Assembly (NCBI GenBank): GCA_043719475.1
Contig: JAYSTS010000319.1
Location: 1-35,871 of the forward strand
DNA: 35,871 nucleotides
Origin: SYFY01 sp043719475
Lineage (GTDB): Bacteria; Pseudomonadota; Gammaproteobacteria; Pseudomonadales; Azotimanducaceae
Direction of reading: 5' to 3'
Part shown: one piece after another, positions 16,173-23,071 of the stretch
How positions within the stretch are numbered: position 1 is the stretch's first letter
Layout: each line of letters opens with the position of its first letter
Notes under the pieces: generated by a model
Seen by the model: only the letters and a program-made list of their open reading frames with translations
Databases searched by the model: none
Told to the model about the DNA's origin: nothing
Program-made: the position numbers and the translations under genes

Positions 16173-16508
16173 GTGGTAGACCTGTTTCGTCTCTTTCGCA
16201 AGAAAAGTCCACAGCCTGAAAATGCGGGTGCTGCCCGATATCGGGCTGTACGCCTGCAATTTGACCGAAGGCTCGGATGCGATGCAGTTCGAGAACTGGA
16301 GCGCAAGGTTTTTCTCGGCAATGAAGCACCGACCTTTCCACTCACGGGTTGCTCGAGAAAGGGCGCATGCAAGTGTGGCTATCGCCATCTGTCTGATCGC
16401 CGGGAAGACATGCGCAGGGACACGGATCACGGCCTGCCGGAACGGCTTTATGAGGCGCGGGAACGCAGGTCCGGCCTGGTTGATCGTCGTCGACAACGGG
16501 TTGCTTGA
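16173..16508 (+). CDS. Small Cys-rich conserved-looking protein of unknown function
   Basis: A 111-residue protein beginning at a GTG preceded by GGAGGG (16164-16169). I do not recognise a named domain. Visible features are a Cys/His cluster LTGCSRKGACKCGYRH (Cys60, Cys66, Cys68, His72) that could bind a metal, and a very basic C-terminus with repeated DRR/ERR motifs (DRRED, ERRSG, DRRRQ). I recall similar C...CxC-YRH proteins with DRR/ERR repeats in gammaproteobacteria, but this is memory, not a search. It lies between two P450 genes, upstream of the ferredoxin gene. Reading-frame quality and ribosome binding site support a real gene; a link to P450 function is inference only. Confidence 0.6.
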   Translation: MVDLFRLFRKKSPQPENAGAARYRAVRLQFDRRLGCDAVRELERKVFLGNEAPTFPLTGCSRKGACKCGYRHLSDRREDMRRDTDHGLPERLYEARERRSGLVDRRRQRVA

Positions 16509-16610
16509 GTCTGTTCCGCCTGACGCCTGTCAGTCTTCTGATCTCGGAAAGCCGCAACGCGAGATAATTGTGCTTTCCGACCGAATTGAGTAAGTTGCCC
16601 GCGCACTTAT

Positions 16611-16700
16611 TCGACCAATCAAGGTTTGAACAATCAAGCTTTGACCAATCAAAGTTTGACCAATCAAGGTTTGACCAATAGAGGTTTGACCAATAAAGGA
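16611..16700 (+). repeat. Six in-frame 15-bp tandem repeats forming the ferredoxin leader
   Basis: Six consecutive 15-base units (16611, 16626, 16641, 16656, 16671, 16686) are variants of TTGACCAATCAAGGT. The last unit has drifted to end AAAGGA, which serves as the Shine-Dalgarno sequence 6 bases before the ferredoxin ATG at 16707. Units keep the ferredoxin reading frame, and five of them start with a TTG codon, so they could encode a variable LTNQG pentapeptide extension. Each TTGACC also resembles a -35 element. Function is not known. Confidence 0.8.
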
Positions 16701-16706
16701 ACCCAG

Positions 16707-17027
16707 ATGCCGAAGATCACCTTCATTTCTCACAACGGCAAAGAAAATGTTGTCGACGCAACCGAAGGCATCAGCCTGATGCATGCTGCGATCGATAACG
16801 GTGTACCAGGAATTGATGCTGACTGCGGTGGCGAGTGTTCGTGTGCGACATGCCACGTGATGGTCGCGGATGACTGGTATGCAAAAACCGGTGGTCCGAA
16901 TACCAACGAAGAAGCCATGCTCGACCTTAATCCGGAGCGCACACCGACCTCCAGGCTGTCGTGCCAGATCAAGGTGACCAAAACGCTGGACGGTCTGGTG
17001 GTAAACGTGCCGGAGTTTCAGTTCTAA
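16707..17027 (+). CDS. 2Fe-2S ferredoxin, putidaredoxin/adrenodoxin type
   Basis: A 106-residue ferredoxin with the vertebrate-type cluster motif: Cys40, Cys46 and Cys49 in DADCGGECSCATC, and Cys86 in SRLSCQI, the spacing found in putidaredoxin. Such proteins pass electrons one at a time from an FAD ferredoxin reductase to a soluble P450. It lies 25 bases before the second CYP153-like gene and is almost certainly its redox partner. I take the ATG at 16707 with AAAGGA as ribosome binding site. An N-terminal extension translated through the repeat array from an upstream TTG is possible and would add up to 27 residues. No reductase gene is present in the window. Confidence 0.93.
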   Translation: MPKITFISHNGKENVVDATEGISLMHAAIDNGVPGIDADCGGECSCATCHVMVADDWYAKTGGPNTNEEAMLDLNPERTPTSRLSCQIKVTKTLDGLVVNVPEFQF

Positions 17028-17052
17028 AAACACCTGGTATCAATCGGAGTAG

Positions 17053-18294
17053 ATGATGGCCGAAGCGATGAAGTGGGAGAGCGACAATATCGATACGCTC
17101 GATCTGCACCAGATTGACCCGTCCCGGCCCGATATTTTCCAGACGGATCGCTGGCAAGGTGTATTCGCGCGTTTGCGTGCGCAGTCACCTGTGCACTTTT
17201 GTGCAAGCGGGTTGGAGGGTCCGTTCTGGTCGCTGACGCGTTACGAAGACATCAAGTACGTCGATCAGCACGCCGATCTCTTTTCATCAGATGGCTCCAT
17301 CGTTCTCTCGGAGCCCGAAGAAGACTTCCCGCTGCCAATGTTCATCGCCATGGATCCACCCAAGCACGACCAGCAGCGCAAGGTTGTCAGCCCGGTGGTC
17401 GCACCGATGAACCTGAAGGTTCTCGAAACAACCATTCGACAACGTGTTCAGACCATCCTTGATGGCCTCCCAATCGGCAAGCCGTTCAACTGGGTTGACC
17501 TCGTCTCCATCGAGTTGACGACCCAGATGCTGGCCACGCTATTCGATTTTCCGTTTGAAGATCGTCGCAAGCTGACACGCTGGTCCGATGTGGCCACTGC
17601 CGACGAATTCAGCGGGATCATAGAGTCCGAAGAACAGCGTCGCGCAGAACTCTTCGAGTGCCTGGCCTACTTCAACAATCTCTGGCAGCAACGGGCCGGC
17701 AAGGGCAGTGGCAACGATCTGATTTCCATGCTCGCGAACAATGAAACGACGCGGAACATGCCGGCGCAGGAATTTCTCGGCAATCTTGTGCTGCTGATCG
17801 TGGGTGGCAACGACACCACGCGCAACTCGATTTCGGGTGGTGTGCTGGCGCTGAATGAATATCCTGACGAGTACAACAAGCTGCGCGCGAACCTCGGGCT
17901 GATTCCCAATATGGTGGCCGAGATGATTCGCTGGCAGACGCCGCTGGCGTACATGCGGCGAACGGCGCTGACGGATAGCGAAGTCGGCGGGACGATGATT
18001 CGCAAAGGTGAGAAGCTGGCCATGTGGTACATCTCGGGCAATCGGGATGAATCGGTGTTCGAGGATGCACACGCGCTCAAGATTGATCGTGCCAATGCAC
18101 GTCAGCATCTGTCCTTTGGTTTTGGCATCCATCGCTGCATGGGCAACCGATTGGCGGAGATGCAGCTGCGAGTGCTGTGGGAGGAGATCATGAAGCGTTT
18201 CAGCTTTGTGGAAGTAGTCGGCCCTGCAACTCGAGTGCAGTCATCCTTTGTCAAAGGGTACAGCGACCTGCCGGTGGTGTTGCACGCGCTCTGA
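17053..18294 (+). CDS. Cytochrome P450, CYP153-like (second copy)
   Basis: A 413-residue P450. The I-helix GGNDTT is at 251-256, ExxR is Glu290/Arg293, and the heme ligand is Cys362 in FGFGIHRCMGN. The blocks MDPPKHDQQRK, VDLVSIELTTQMLATLFDFPFEDRRKLTRWSDV and MWYISGNRDE are strongly reminiscent of CYP153A alkane omega-hydroxylases, which oxidise medium-chain alkanes, fatty acids or terpenes at the terminal carbon. GGAG precedes the ATG; a second ATG follows directly and may be used instead. The gene forms an operon with the ferredoxin. Further oxidation of the alcohol and beta-oxidation could use dehydrogenases and acyl-CoA enzymes elsewhere in the window, which is inference. Confidence 0.93.
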   Translation: MMAEAMKWESDNIDTLDLHQIDPSRPDIFQTDRWQGVFARLRAQSPVHFCASGLEGPFWSLTRYEDIKYVDQHADLFSSDGSIVLSEPEEDFPLPMFIAMDPPKHDQQRKVVSPVVAPMNLKVLETTIRQRVQTILDGLPIGKPFNWVDLVSIELTTQMLATLFDFPFEDRRKLTRWSDVATADEFSGIIESEEQRRAELFECLAYFNNLWQQRAGKGSGNDLISMLANNETTRNMPAQEFLGNLVLLIVGGNDTTRNSISGGVLALNEYPDEYNKLRANLGLIPNMVAEMIRWQTPLAYMRRTALTDSEVGGTMIRKGEKLAMWYISGNRDESVFEDAHALKIDRANARQHLSFGFGIHRCMGNRLAEMQLRVLWEEIMKRFSFVEVVGPATRVQSSFVKGYSDLPVVLHAL

Positions 18295-18322
18295 GGGGGG
18301 TGGCAGGGGGTAGGGTGTAGGG
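18295..18322 (+). other. G-rich tract with quadruplex-like spacing after the P450 stop codon
   Basis: Directly after the TGA, four G runs of 6, 5, 3 and 3 bases are separated by loops of 5, 2 and 4 bases. This would allow an intramolecular G-quadruplex in the transcript or non-template strand. It lies just before a REP pair at the convergent end and might help termination or mRNA 3' end protection. Confidence 0.4.
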
Positions 18323-18379
18323 TGTGATTGGGTGCGGGATTGTTGGGTGCCCGGGCGGGAGACTGCTTGCGAAGGGCCG

Positions 18380-18449
18380 ATCGCGGTCAGGAGACCGCTC
18401 CTACAACTCATGGGTGCGACCAACCAGTGTAGCGATCTCCTGATCGCGA
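18380..18449. repeat. REP-like pair between convergent genes
   Basis: A right-arm type sequence (ATCGCGGTCAGGAGACCGCT, 18380-18399, continuing to 18405) is followed by a diverged left arm (TGTAGCGATCTCCTGATCGC, 18428-18447). It lies between the stops of the second P450 and the aldo/keto reductase, and is suited to act as a bidirectional stem. Confidence 0.8.
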
Positions 18450-18460
18450 CCCAGACCTGT

Positions 18461-19351
18461 CTAGCCCACCCTCACATCATCCATCTCATCCCGAACAAAC
18501 AACGGCTCAATACCGTAGGTTTCCATGTCAGCCTCCATCTGCGCAGCTGAGGGTGCGTCGATGGGCTGTCGTGCGGCATCCAGAATGAAAGGCAGGAGCG
18601 TCGCATCGCTGCTGGAATTCAGGAAGAGACCCGGGCGTGACAGTACGAAGTGGACGGCTCGGCGAATCGCGTCGGCATCATGCAGCGGTTTGTACCAACT
18701 CAGGCGTCGATCTGCGTCTTCGTCACGCCAGCGGCGCGCAGCCACTGACTTGATCGTCTGCATTGCTACCTGCTTTTCCTGACAGACACGATAGAGCCGT
18801 TCGAAATCGTCCGCGTATGGACCTGATCGGTTCATGGCGAACGTGTATGGACAAAGGACTGACGCAAAATCGAATCGCTCCAGGCTCTGCAGATGCCGCT
18901 GCGCGACGTAGGTTCCATGGCCAGTGACACCGATGAATCTCACCAGACCCTGCTCCCGCGCTTCAATGAGCGCTCGCAGTGCGCCATCTTGTCCCATCGC
19001 TTGTGCCCACTGGTCGGGCATTACCAGGTTGTGCATCTGGATCAGGTCGACAAATGGCACGCCAAGCCGATCCAGCGAGCGATGCAATTCTTCCTTGGCA
19101 CCCTGGTAACTGCGCGCACCGGTTTTGGTGGCGAGGAAAACCTCCTGGCGATGTTCCTTCAGCCATGGTGCAAGCCGCAGCTCCGAGTCACCGTAGGAGG
19201 CTGCCGTATCAATATGGTTGATGCCGGCCTTGAGAATCATGTCGAGGGTCGACACGGCTCGTTCGGGTTTCATGCCGCCCAACGCAGCAGCGCCAAACAG
19301 AATGCGCGAGCTCATGTGGCCGGTTCGGCCGAAGGGAATTCGTTCCAGCAT
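18461..19351 (-). CDS. Aldo/keto reductase family protein
   Basis: A 296-residue aldo/keto reductase. The conserved tetrad is visible as Asp48 and Tyr53 in IDTAASYGDSE, Lys76 in LATKTG and His107 in IQMHNL. The N-terminus (IPFGRTGHMSSRILFGAAALGG) fits the bacterial AKR branch close to L-glyceraldehyde-3-phosphate/galactose dehydrogenase-like members. The middle barrel contains ALIEAREQGLVRFIGVTGHG, a standard AKR signature. It reduces an aldehyde or ketone with NADPH, or works in reverse; the substrate cannot be read. It converges on the P450 gene across a REP pair. Confidence 0.9.
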   Translation of the reverse strand: MLERIPFGRTGHMSSRILFGAAALGGMKPERAVSTLDMILKAGINHIDTAASYGDSELRLAPWLKEHRQEVFLATKTGARSYQGAKEELHRSLDRLGVPFVDLIQMHNLVMPDQWAQAMGQDGALRALIEAREQGLVRFIGVTGHGTYVAQRHLQSLERFDFASVLCPYTFAMNRSGPYADDFERLYRVCQEKQVAMQTIKSVAARRWRDEDADRRLSWYKPLHDADAIRRAVHFVLSRPGLFLNSSSDATLLPFILDAARQPIDAPSAAQMEADMETYGIEPLFVRDEMDDVRVG

Positions 19352-19413
19352 GCGTGATCACCCGATCCGGGAAAGAGCAGGGATCATCGCATGACCTGAT
19401 CGAACGGGGAAAT

Positions 19414-19454
19414 CCGGCCAGTCGCGCGCTGGTTTCGTTACCCGCGCTGGCCGG
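19414..19454 (-). terminator. Possible terminator hairpin below the 38-codon gene
   Basis: CCGGCCAG (19414-19421) and CTGGCCGG (19447-19454) form an 8-bp outer stem with an extra GCGC-rich inner part. On the minus strand it is followed by ATTTCCCC, a poor T tract. It lies 17 bases beyond the stop of the small ORF. Confidence 0.35.
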
Positions 19455-19470
19455 GATTGTCAGCCTGGAA

Positions 19471-19587
19471 CTATGCCGCCCATTGGGCGACGGAATAGAG
19501 GCCGTAACCGATGAATGCGACCAGGAAGCCGCAATTTCTGATGTGACGGATGATGGTCGGATCGTCGATATGACTTTCAATATGCAC
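19471..19587 (-). CDS. Putative single-helix membrane mini-protein (38 aa)
   Basis: A 38-residue ORF starting at GTG, with AGGAG located 8-12 bases upstream. The polar N-terminal half (MHIESHIDDPTIIRHIRNC) is followed by one hydrophobic stretch, GFLVAFIGYGLYSVAQWAA, long enough to span the membrane once. I do not recognise a family. Bias toward synonymous third-position G/C, the ribosome binding site and a hairpin after the stop argue that it is real. It lies upstream of the aldo/keto reductase on the same strand, separated by 119 bases, and divergent from the SDR gene. Confidence 0.5.
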   Translation of the reverse strand: MHIESHIDDPTIIRHIRNCGFLVAFIGYGLYSVAQWAA

Positions 19588-19781
19588 GAGACTACTCCTA
19601 CTTCGTGTGTCCGGAGAGCCTAGCAGCCTCGAGTTGTGATGGGTGAGTTATTGTTCCCTGCGTTGGCTCGTTGGGACGTGCTTGGCAACTTTGTCGGAGC
19701 GCCGTCACAAGAGGCGGTACACTCACTGGATCGGTCTGCATTTCAGCGGTCGATTTCCATATTCAAGCGAGGGAAACCAAC

Positions 19782-20546
19782 ATGGAACTTGGACTCAAAG
19801 GACGCACGGCCATTGTCACCGGCGCTTCCAAAGGCATTGGCGAGGCCTGCGCCAAAGCTTTGGCGCGAGAAGGCGTTGCGCTGTTTTTGGTAGCCAGAAC
19901 ATTGACGGATCTTGATCGACTGGCTGTCGAGTTGAGGTCCGCCCATGGTGTACGTGTCGAGACGCTTGCGCTTGATCTTGGTCTGAGTGAGAGCGTTGAT
20001 AAACTTGTTAGGGTTGCACCTGATGCCGATATCCTCGTCAATAACGCAGGTGCCATACCGGCAGGCAGCATCGATGCGGTGGATGAGGCAACCTGGCGTC
20101 AGGCCTGGGAGCTGAAAGTATTTGGCTATATCAACCTGATGCGGGCCTACAACGCGGCAATGCGTCAACGGGGCAATGGTGTCATCGTCAATATCCTTGG
20201 TGCCGGCGGCGAGCGGCCAAGTGCAACCTACGCGGCAGGTGCCGGTGGCAATGCAGCGCTGATGGCCTTGACCCGCGCCATGGGTGGAGTGAGTAGTCGA
20301 TACGGCGTACGCATTCTCGGTATCAATCCAGGGGCGATCGAAACCGATCGTCTGGTCACGATGTTGAGCCAGCGGGCGCGGGAGCGTTTTGGTGATCCGG
20401 CGCGATGGCGCGAATTGCTGGATGCCAACTACCCACCCGGCACGCCTGCGCAGATTGCCGATGCCACGGCCTTTCTGGCCTCCGATCTGTCTGCGAATAC
20501 GACGGGCACCATCCTGACCATCGATGGCGGGCACTGCGCGCGTTGA
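19782..20546 (+). CDS. SDR family protein with non-canonical active site
   Basis: A 254-residue short-chain dehydrogenase-like protein. The cofactor site is intact (TGASKGIG 13-20, NNAG 87-90), but the catalytic triad is not. The usual Ser position reads NILGAGG, and the YxxxK motif is replaced by a segment in which Gly153 and Asn157 align with Tyr and Lys (YAAGAGGNAALMALTRAMG). A tyrosine (150) stands three residues too early. I recall an SDR subgroup with this GxxGNAAL pattern, so it may be a specialised enzyme rather than a dead copy. The start ATG follows GAGGG. The gene lies directly before a decayed PPOX-family gene. Confidence 0.85.
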   Translation: MELGLKGRTAIVTGASKGIGEACAKALAREGVALFLVARTLTDLDRLAVELRSAHGVRVETLALDLGLSESVDKLVRVAPDADILVNNAGAIPAGSIDAVDEATWRQAWELKVFGYINLMRAYNAAMRQRGNGVIVNILGAGGERPSATYAAGAGGNAALMALTRAMGGVSSRYGVRILGINPGAIETDRLVTMLSQRARERFGDPARWRELLDANYPPGTPAQIADATAFLASDLSANTTGTILTIDGGHCAR

Positions 20547-20627
20547 CCGCAGCAGGCGGTTTCGGCAGTCTGGCTGATCCGGGGTTGACCCATCACCCGA
20601 TTGTTTTGTTCTGCTGAGAACGACTTG

Positions 20628-21078
20628 AGTGCGGAAGAGATCGATAGCTACGAGATGCTCTCCAGCTATCACGTGGACCCGGAAGACCAGGAGAAGTTGC
20701 TGCTGACCCAGAAAGAGTGCGTGTTCAACTCGTGTACCTCTTCAACTGGTGTACCTCTTCAACCGGTGTACCAGGGACCAGTGGCCCATAGGCGTGTTCA
20801 TGTCCTACATCTGGCGACGTGATCGCATCTGGCTGACCCGTGGCGTTCATCACCATCGCATGGCCGCCATTTTCGTAGCCCGCAGGTCTCGGCACCAGTA
20901 CAGGTACCAACCGTGGTCCCGGTAAAGCGGTGACCAACAAGGATCGATGCATCATTCACGAAGATCGCGAAACGAAGGACTGGTTCTACCCGGATTTTGC
21001 CCAGCCCAGGTACGAACCCCGCTCGAGTTCGACGCCATGCGGATGAAGCGTGAACTGGAACGCAGAAAGGAGAAGTAG
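20628..21078 (+). pseudogene. Pyridoxamine 5'-phosphate oxidase (PPOX) family pseudogene
   Basis: Fragments in different frames join to one protein of the PPOX/F420-binding split-barrel type. They are LSAEEIDSYEMLSS and KECVFN (to 20729), WPIGVFMSYIWRRDRIWLTR and HHHRMAAI, RSPQVS, STGTNRGPGKAVTNKDRC with IIHEDRETKDWFYPDFAQ, and finally FDAMRMKRELERRKEK before a TAG at 21078. At least four frame changes are needed. The first is explained by a 34-base insertion made of two 17-base tandem copies (20730-20763); removing it joins FN to a reading CTRDQWPIGV in frame. The gene is therefore non-functional. It sits between an SDR and an alpha/beta hydrolase gene. Confidence 0.8.
20730..20772 (+). repeat. 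17-bp tandem array inside the PPOX pseudogene
   Basis: Two full units, TCGTGTACCTCTTCAAC (20730-20746) and TGGTGTACCTCTTCAAC (20747-20763), are followed by a partial CGGTGTACC. The 34 extra bases shift the frame. The array probably arose by replication slippage. Confidence 0.85.
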
Positions 21079-21081
21079 ACG

Positions 21082-21837
21082 TTGTCAAAAATATGCTATC
21101 AAGATCGTCTCACCGGACGGCCTGTCTCGTTAAACGTCGAAGTTCACGGGACTGGTTTTCCGGTCCTGCTGATCGCACCGGGCGGGATGAAGTCATCGAT
21201 CCCATTGTGGAAAAACGCCCCTTATAACCCTATAACCTATTGGTCTGAAAAGGGTTTTCAGGTGGTCGCGATGGACCAGCGGAATGCTGGTCAGTCATCC
21301 GGTCCGGTCAGTGCCGGGCACGGTTGGGAAACCTTCATGGACGATCAAATAGCTGTGCTCGACGAACTTGGCATCGACAAATTCATTGTCGCGGGCATGT
21401 GCATCGGCGGATCCTATGTCATGCAGCTGCTGCATCGTATGCCTGACCGCGCTGTAGGTGGGGTACTGTTCCAGACCATTGGACTGGACCAGAACCGGGA
21501 CGCCTTCTACCAGATGTACGACGGGTGGGCGTCGGCGCTGGCGCCAACTCGTCCCGATGTGAGTCTGGCGGACTGGGCGGGTCTGCGCAGCAACATGTAT
21601 GACAGTGAACAATTTCTGTTCTGTGTCGGAGAAAAAGACCTGCCTGACATCAAGGCGCCGGTACTGGTCCTGCAGGGAAACGATCTTTACCACCCTGCAT
21701 CGGCATCGCGTATCGTCGCCAGCGGTGTACCCCATGGAAAACTGATTGAAGCCTGGAAAACAGGGGCGGATATCGAGATTGCGCAGCACCAGACGCTCAA
21801 GTTCCTCAGCCAGATCGCCACCGGAGTGAGACCGTGA
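21082..21837 (+). CDS. Alpha/beta hydrolase with cysteine nucleophile
   Basis: A 251-residue alpha/beta hydrolase. The nucleophile elbow is GMCIGG with Cys107 in place of the usual Ser, as in dienelactone hydrolases. The oxyanion region is APGGMKSSI, followed by the cap segment DQRNAGQSSGP. The likely acid lies in VLQGNDLYHPA and a late His follows. The start is TTG at 21082, with AAGGAGAAG upstream that also forms the end of the PPOX remnant, so this gene was probably translated downstream of that gene before it decayed. Its stop overlaps the nitroreductase start (GTGA), showing coupling. Substrate unknown. Confidence 0.85.
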   Translation: MSKICYQDRLTGRPVSLNVEVHGTGFPVLLIAPGGMKSSIPLWKNAPYNPITYWSEKGFQVVAMDQRNAGQSSGPVSAGHGWETFMDDQIAVLDELGIDKFIVAGMCIGGSYVMQLLHRMPDRAVGGVLFQTIGLDQNRDAFYQMYDGWASALAPTRPDVSLADWAGLRSNMYDSEQFLFCVGEKDLPDIKAPVLVLQGNDLYHPASASRIVASGVPHGKLIEAWKTGADIEIAQHQTLKFLSQIATGVRP

Positions 21838-22508
21838 ATAACGATGCCATCAAAACGCTGCAGGAACTGATGCAGACCCAGCGGGCTGTCCGTCGACTGC
21901 GGTCTGATCCTCTTCCAACGGATGTCTTGAGCCGCATTCTGCAAGCGGGTGCGTGGGCACCCAGTGGCGGCAATGTGCAGCCATGGCGCATGGTGGTGGT
22001 GCAGGATCCCGTGGTTCGCAAGGGCATTGGCGACTTGTATCGGCCGCAGTGGGCGAAATATGGTGCCGGCTCGCGCAAACAGCTGGAACGGCTGGAAGGT
22101 GAGGCCAAGGCCAAGCAGGCGCGCATGCTCGAAGCGGCGGATTGCCTGGGTGAACACCTTGGCGACGCGCCGGTCATTCTGGTGTTCTGCTTCAATCCAA
22201 ACCTCATGGCCATTACGGACGCAAACCTCGACCGCGCGAGCGTAGTCGGCGGTGGGTCGGTTTACCCTGCCGTGCAGAACGTCATGCTGGCCGCCAGAGC
22301 GGAAGGCGTGGGTTGTGTATTGACCACACTGCTGTGTTTTGAAGAAGCCGCCATGAAACAACTCCTCGGCATCCCGGATGACTGGTTTACCTGCGGTGTG
22401 GTTCCACTCGGGTATCCTGAGCGGGGTGGTTATGGCCCGACATCGCGGCGACCGGTTGGCAAACTCGCCTTTGGCGATCGGTGGGGCAGTCCGTTCGTGT
22501 CGGAATAG
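21834..22508 (+). CDS. Nitroreductase family protein
   Basis: A 224-residue FMN-dependent nitroreductase. The family motifs are QTQRAVRRLRSDPLP (the usual RRSxRxF-type FMN-binding start), WAPSGGNVQPWRMVVV, a central variable region, and AARAEGVGCVLTTLL with a late GYPERG motif. Such enzymes reduce nitro groups, quinones or enones with NAD(P)H. Translation starts at a GTG overlapping the alpha/beta hydrolase stop, so both proteins are made from one coupled message. About 58 bases later, with a TTGACA box at 22519-22524 in between, the cyclophilin gene begins and may have its own promoter. Confidence 0.9.
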   Translation: MNNDAIKTLQELMQTQRAVRRLRSDPLPTDVLSRILQAGAWAPSGGNVQPWRMVVVQDPVVRKGIGDLYRPQWAKYGAGSRKQLERLEGEAKAKQARMLEAADCLGEHLGDAPVILVFCFNPNLMAITDANLDRASVVGGGSVYPAVQNVMLAARAEGVGCVLTTLLCFEEAAMKQLLGIPDDWFTCGVVPLGYPERGGYGPTSRRPVGKLAFGDRWGSPFVSE

Positions 22509-22566
22509 CCCGCAATATTTGACATAATTTTCGCAACAGCAATCTGACAATCTTCAAAGGAGCACC

Positions 22567-23070
22567 ATGAGTCTCGTCGCAATCTTTACCACCAGCAAAG
22601 GCACCATTCGCACCCGACTGTTTGCGGACGAGGCACCGGTTACCGTCGCCAACTTCGTCAACCTCGTGCAGCGAGGTTATTACGATGGTCTCAATTTCCA
22701 TCGCGTGATCCCGGATTTCATGGTCCAGGGCGGATGCCCGACCGGGACCGGCACCGGTGGTCCTGGGTACAAGTTCGAAGATGAGTTCAACAAAAAACTG
22801 CGTCACGACGGTCCGGGCAAACTCTCCATGGCCAATGCCGGCAAGGGCACCAACGGATCGCAGTTTTTCATTACCCACGTAGCCACACCTTGGCTTGATG
22901 ACGCGCACACGATTTTCGGATCTGTGGAAGGTGCTGCTGACCAGACAGTTGTCGACGCCATCGCCCAAAAGGACAAGATCGTCTCGATCACGATCGAAGG
23001 CGACACTTCGGCACTGCTGGAAGCACAGCTTGCGCGTATCACCGAATGGAACAAAAAACTGGGAGGTTGA
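22567..23070 (+). CDS. ppiB: Peptidylprolyl isomerase, cyclophilin type
   Basis: A 167-residue single-domain cyclophilin that speeds proline cis-trans isomerisation. Active-site segments are complete: NFHRVIPDFMVQGG (catalytic Arg), GTNGSQFFIT and WLDDAHTIFG. There is no signal peptide, so it acts in the cytosol like PpiB. AAAGGAG precedes the ATG. The VOC gene begins one base after its stop. The gene symbol is by family; orthology to E. coli ppiB was not tested. Confidence 0.93.
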   Translation: MSLVAIFTTSKGTIRTRLFADEAPVTVANFVNLVQRGYYDGLNFHRVIPDFMVQGGCPTGTGTGGPGYKFEDEFNKKLRHDGPGKLSMANAGKGTNGSQFFITHVATPWLDDAHTIFGSVEGAADQTVVDAIAQKDKIVSITIEGDTSALLEAQLARITEWNKKLGG

Positions 23071-23071
23071 G

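Noticed and set aside
16222..16593. 123-residue ORF overlapping the Cys-rich mini-protein
   Set aside because: The other frame has GGAGGG before its start and a patterned Cys/His cluster; this one has neither.
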